Positions 60,925-64,000 of a stretch of 64,000 nucleotides of DNA are shown here, piece by piece. Source of the DNA: Caldilineaceae bacterium (GTDB lineage: Bacteria; Chloroflexota; Anaerolineae; Caldilineales; Caldilineaceae). The notes under the pieces are model-generated. The model saw nothing but the letters and a program-made list of their open reading frames with translations. It was not told the DNA's origin and made no database searches. The stretch lies in assembly GCA_022821585.1 (NCBI GenBank), contig JAJEDI010000075.1, positions 62,001 to 126,000 on the forward strand, in the 5' to 3' direction. The translations under genes were made by a program, and so were the position numbers. Each line of letters begins with the position of its first letter. Within the stretch, counting starts at the first letter, position 1.

Positions 60925-61956
60925 ATGACCGACAAAACCTATCGCGTTGCCATCATCGGACTGGGTCGGATGGGCAGCACAATCGACGATGAGTTCCCCG
61001 ACAGGAGTCCGCCTTACTCGGTGGCTGCCTCTTGCAAAGCCAGCGATCGCTTACAGGTGGTCACAGGAGCAGATATCGATGCCGCCAAACGGGCCGCATT
61101 CTCAGAACGCTGGGGCGTCGACGCGCTGTACGAAGACTACGTTGAAATGATCCGCCAGGAGGACCCCGACATGGTTGCCGTCTGTACGCGCGGCCATCTC
61201 CACGCCGAGATGGCGACGCGTTCCGCGGAAGAAGGGGTCAGGCTCATCTTCTGCGAAAAAGCGATCGCCTGTTCCATGGAGGAAGCTGACGGGATCCTCA
61301 GGGCGGTCCAGGAAAACGGCTCTCTCTTCAACTCGGGCGTCCTGCGCCGCTTCAATCTGCGTTATCATCAGGCGCGAGACCTGATCAGGAACGGTGAAAT
61401 CGGCGAACCCAAGGCCGCGATTCACTACGCCAGCACAAATCTGCTCCACGGCCACATCCACTCTATCGACACTTTGAGCTTCCTGCTCGACGATCCCAAG
61501 GTCGAGAGCATCTGGGGAGAACTGAACACGACCGATCATCGAATCCCTGACAACCGCCTGGATGATGATCCGTACGGCATCTTCCAACTTACCTTTGCCA
61601 ACGGCATCGCTGCCACCAGCGTCCCGGCCGGAAACTGGGAATTTGAAGTAATGGGCGATGGCGGAAGCGTGCGCGTATTCGACAATGGGACCGGCCTGCA
61701 ACTGCGCAAAAACCAGGCTGGCAAGTCGCGCATCGCCGCCGAAGTGCCCGTTGAGCTGGTACCCGACCACAGCGCGACGCAGTACTGCCTGGAGGACCTG
61801 GTCCTCGCGCACGAAGAGGGACGGCAAACGCTGGGACCGGTCGAAGTCGCCCACCATCTGACCGAAGTCTGCCTTGCGCTTGCAGAGAGCCACCGTCAGG
61901 AAAAAAGGATCACCCTGCCGCTCGAAAACCGCTCGCTCTACATCTTTCACCGTTGA
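60925..61956 (+). CDS. Gfo/Idh/MocA-family oxidoreductase, divergent relative
   Basis: This 343-aa protein keeps 'GLGRMGSTIDDE' but otherwise differs. The usual E-K-P motif reads 'FCEKAIACS', so the Pro is replaced by Ala while Lys stays. 'GHIHSIDTLSFL' is the active-site region. GGAGAAACTAAT precedes ATG 60925. It is the fourth oxidoreductase in the plus-strand run and may handle a related substrate or the product of the earlier enzymes. Confidence 0.9.
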   Translation: MTDKTYRVAIIGLGRMGSTIDDEFPDRSPPYSVAASCKASDRLQVVTGADIDAAKRAAFSERWGVDALYEDYVEMIRQEDPDMVAVCTRGHLHAEMATRSAEEGVRLIFCEKAIACSMEEADGILRAVQENGSLFNSGVLRRFNLRYHQARDLIRNGEIGEPKAAIHYASTNLLHGHIHSIDTLSFLLDDPKVESIWGELNTTDHRIPDNRLDDDPYGIFQLTFANGIAATSVPAGNWEFEVMGDGGSVRVFDNGTGLQLRKNQAGKSRIAAEVPVELVPDHSATQYCLEDLVLAHEEGRQTLGPVEVAHHLTEVCLALAESHRQEKRITLPLENRSLYIFHR

Positions 61957-62028
61957 AACACGCCAATGCACACAGCCAGGGCCACGCGGCCCTGAAAGAA
62001 AGGCTTCACCCAAGTAGGGAGGATGACC

Positions 62029-62871
62029 ATGGACAAAGTGAAGGTCGACGACCGTGACTGGTCCAAGCTGAGCTACGGCCAGCATGTTTACCAGCTTGAA
62101 GTGGAGGGCTATACCGTCATCCCCGATCTGCTCACCACGGAGCATTTGGAGACTCTGCGGGCCGAGACCGCCCAACTGAATACAATCGCAGTGGACTACA
62201 GCGTAAAACAGCAGGTCCGCCCAAAGGCGCAGTTCACAGGCGGCGCCATAACCGCGCTGATTGCCCATCCTCCCACGACCCAGTTTCTGGAGCGCCTGTT
62301 TGGCGACGACATTGTATTCATGTCCTATGCCTACGCCCGCTCCGAACCGGGCCATCCCGGCATCAGCCTCCACACCGATGGCCAGCCATATGGATCGAAA
62401 ATCTTCGGCTACGAGGGCAGCTGCCCCTGCATGGTTCGTGTGCTCTACTACCTCCAGGAGCTGACCGAAGAGGTCTCCCCATTTCGCGTGATCCCTCGCT
62501 CCCATCTCGTCATGCACGCACACGGCAATCCCTACGTTCGCTACGAGTCCCACCCCGAGGAGGTCATGGTGACTGCCGCGGCCGGTTCTGCCGTGCTGAT
62601 CAACCATCGGGTCTTCCATGGAAACTTTCCCAACGTGGGAGACTACGCCCGCGAGCTGCTGGCAATCGCCTACCGTCCTGCTTGGGCCGGGCCTGTCGAA
62701 GAGGAAGTAGAGCAGTGGCCCGCCGACGAGGTGGCGAAACTGCCGCCAGAGGTCAAGCGATTTTTCATCGATCGCAACACCCGGAAATGGGACTACGGCG
62801 GCGGCAATAAACCGGCCAACATGGCCAGCGAGGCCCCCGGCATCAACCCCAGCCGCTGGGAGCTGGCATAG
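62029..62871 (+). CDS. Phytanoyl-CoA dioxygenase (PhyH) family protein
   Basis: This 280-aa Fe(II)/2-oxoglutarate oxygenase has H-x-D in 'ISLHTDGQPYG', the distal His in 'HRVFHGNFPN' and a later Arg in 'YARELLAIAYRP'. GGGAGG is 6 nt upstream of ATG 62029; the ATG at 62023 overlaps that SD. It follows the Gfo/Idh array by 72 bp and precedes an isochorismatase-family gene, suggesting one pathway: oxidation of a sugar derivative, hydroxylation, and hydrolysis. Confidence 0.88.
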   Translation: MDKVKVDDRDWSKLSYGQHVYQLEVEGYTVIPDLLTTEHLETLRAETAQLNTIAVDYSVKQQVRPKAQFTGGAITALIAHPPTTQFLERLFGDDIVFMSYAYARSEPGHPGISLHTDGQPYGSKIFGYEGSCPCMVRVLYYLQELTEEVSPFRVIPRSHLVMHAHGNPYVRYESHPEEVMVTAAAGSAVLINHRVFHGNFPNVGDYARELLAIAYRPAWAGPVEEEVEQWPADEVAKLPPEVKRFFIDRNTRKWDYGGGNKPANMASEAPGINPSRWELA

Positions 62872-62948
62872 CGAACGACCGGTGAGACGCGGCGACTTGC
62901 CCAAAACATGGCAATCCGTTTCTTGCTGGCCTGGGATAGGAGGGCCGG

Positions 62949-63581
62949 ATGCAGATTCCTGGTGAAACCGTAGAAGTTCCTGAAATCCCATGGCAGTCCT
63001 CCGTCGAACTGCCCGCGCAGAGCAGCGCCGTGATCGTTGTCGACATGCAGAACGACTTCGTCAAGGAGGGTGGCGCCCTGGTCGTCCCTGACGCCGCCGC
63101 CACCCTCGACAGTCTGCAGACGCTCCTGGAACGCGCCCGCCGCGCCGGTGTGCGCATTGCCTACACGCAGGACAGCCACTTCCCTGGCGACCCCGAATGG
63201 GAGATCTGGCCGCGCCACTGCGAAGCAAATAGCTGGGGCTGGCAAATTGTCGATGAGCTGACGCCGCAACCGGAAGACCTGGTCTGCCAGAAGAGCCGCT
63301 ACGATGGATTCTATGGCACTTGGCTGGAACACTTCCTGGCCAATGTCTGGAACGTGCGCAATCTCGTAATCGTCGGAACTGTCTCCAGCATCTGCGTGCT
63401 CCACACGGCCGCTTCAGCCGGACTGCGCTGGTTTTCCGTCGTCGTGCCCGCCGACTGCATCTCCGCACTCACCGAGTTCGATCAGGCCCTTACGCTGCGC
63501 CAGGTCTCCTGGCTCTATACCGGCAACGTGACCAAGACCGCCGGGTCCATCTCCTTCAGCAGCGGCGAATGTGGTCGGTAA
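62949..63581 (+). CDS. Isochorismatase-family cysteine hydrolase
   Basis: This 210-aa enzyme has the Asp-Lys-Cys triad: Asp in 'VVDMQNDFV', Lys in 'VCQKSRYDGFYGT' and Cys in 'VSSICVLHTA'. These features fit amidohydrolases such as nicotinamidase, ureidoacrylate or N-carbamoylsarcosine hydrolases rather than true isochorismatases. AGGAGGGCCGG precedes ATG 62949. It shares strand and close spacing with the PhyH gene, so an amide or carbamoyl group may be removed in the same pathway. Confidence 0.92.
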   Translation: MQIPGETVEVPEIPWQSSVELPAQSSAVIVVDMQNDFVKEGGALVVPDAAATLDSLQTLLERARRAGVRIAYTQDSHFPGDPEWEIWPRHCEANSWGWQIVDELTPQPEDLVCQKSRYDGFYGTWLEHFLANVWNVRNLVIVGTVSSICVLHTAASAGLRWFSVVVPADCISALTEFDQALTLRQVSWLYTGNVTKTAGSISFSSGECGR

Positions 63582-63635
63582 ACCGAGGCCCGTGACCGTG
63601 CTTAACACCAACCCCCGGCCCGCCGCCGCCTGAAC

Positions 63636-64000
63636 ATGGCCCCTCGTACTTTCGTCGCCTTCGATCTGGAAACAACCGGACTGAACCCAAAACGGGATGC
63701 CATTATCGAGTTTGGGGCCGTGCGCTTTCAGAAAGGAGGTCCCCGCGAATACTACTCGACCTGCATCAACCCCGGCCGCCCTCTCCCTGTTCGCATTCAA
63801 CAAATCACCGGCATCCGTCCTGCAGATGTTGAAGGCGCACCCGCCATCGAAGAGGTAATTCCGCAGATCCTCGGCTTCTTCGGGAACGGCACCCAGGCCG
63901 TCGTCGCACATAGCGCCGGATTCGACATCTCTTTTCTGCGTGCGGCCGGCGTGAAGCTGAATGCGCCGGTTCTCGATACCCACGAGCTGGCAACGATTCT
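63636..64000 (+). CDS. DEDD-type 3'-5' exonuclease domain protein (5' part only)
   Basis: The first 121 residues are visible before the window ends. They form the N-terminus of an epsilon-like exonuclease: 'FVAFDLETTGLNPKRDAIIEFGAV' has the first Asp/Glu pair, 'QQITGI' follows, and 'VVAHSAGFDISFL' carries the next catalytic Asp. The gene could be a stand-alone exonuclease or the N-terminus of a DinG-type helicase; the rest lies outside. ATG 63636 has no strong SD. It is 54 bp after the isochorismatase-family gene and functionally unrelated to it. Confidence 0.85.
   Translation, partial: MAPRTFVAFDLETTGLNPKRDAIIEFGAVRFQKGGPREYYSTCINPGRPLPVRIQQITGIRPADVEGAPAIEEVIPQILGFFGNGTQAVVAHSAGFDISFLRAAGVKLNAPVLDTHELATI

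Noticed and set aside
61102..62991. Minus-strand open frame of 629 codons
   Set aside because: It runs antisense through the fourth Gfo/Idh gene and the PhyH gene, both with intact motifs and SD sites; high GC makes such frames common.

Overview
The window is GC-rich DNA from an uncultivated-looking heterotrophic bacterium. Tat-type lipoprotein binding proteins with 'SRRNFL...LAAC' leaders, several Asp-box propellers, three phytanoyl-CoA-dioxygenase-like (PhyH) proteins, five Gfo/Idh/MocA oxidoreductases and three dipeptide-type ABC clusters are a combination I associate with Chloroflexota of the Caldilineaceae type, many of them known from metagenomes. This placement is inference from gene style; there is no rRNA or marker gene in the window. 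GTG and TTG starts with good Shine-Dalgarno (SD) sites are common. No rRNA, tRNA, CRISPR array, intact insertion sequence or phage gene was seen.

Layout. 1-5038 (minus): NHL propeller (cut by the left edge), PhyH dioxygenase, a glycosidase-like/FGE-like fusion, and a D-2-hydroxyacid dehydrogenase. 5039-6060: intergenic repeats, then a strong promoter. 6061-11899 (plus): sugar ABC operon (binding protein, two permeases, no ATPase) followed by a DUF455 ferritin-like protein and a PfkB/ribokinase-type kinase. 11954-22243 (minus): a long glycan-type operon of two Asp-box propellers, family-5 binding protein, DppB, DppC, TIM-barrel hydrolase-like protein and a third Asp-box propeller, ending at a methyltransferase. 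22244-23299: second repeat region. 23300-26148 (plus): two D-2-hydroxyacid dehydrogenases and an HpcH/HpaI aldolase. 26362-26881: HicBA toxin-antitoxin pair with a clear terminator. 27061-30302 (minus): amidohydrolase, NAD-dependent epimerase and sugar isomerase-like TIM barrel. 30610-32725 (plus): SDR and M24 peptidase-like protein. 32778-35558: FtsX-type permease. 35559-36222: third repeat region.

36223-41154 (minus): solo HicB-like protein, PhyH, DppC and DppB permeases, a decayed permease tail and a DegT-type aminotransferase. 41626-50377 (plus): unknown 270-aa protein, a propeller with a consensus promoter and a perfect palindrome, then a complete dipeptide-type ABC set (B, C, D, F, A). 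50542-51465: class IV aminotransferase. 51500-57074 (minus): Gfo/Idh, GH63-like glucosidase, fumarylacetoacetate-hydrolase-family protein and methyltransferase. 57353-64000 (plus): three equal-length tandem Gfo/Idh paralogs, a fourth relative, PhyH, isochorismatase-family hydrolase, and the start of a DEDD exonuclease.

How it fits together (inference). The window looks like an accessory catabolic region for scavenging carbohydrates and derivatives. Binding proteins and permeases import substrates; propellers and glycosidase-like proteins may trim glycans; Gfo/Idh, 2-hydroxyacid dehydrogenases, SDR, aldolase, kinase and isomerase handle oxidised sugars; PhyH enzymes could hydroxylate or demethylate substrates. 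Only one dipeptide-type cluster carries ATPases, so the other transporters must borrow them. The least ordinary signals are a dispersed intergenic repeat family, an FGE-like domain without its catalytic cysteines, a complete diiron ligand set in a DUF455 protein inside a sugar transport operon, and the tandem Gfo/Idh array.
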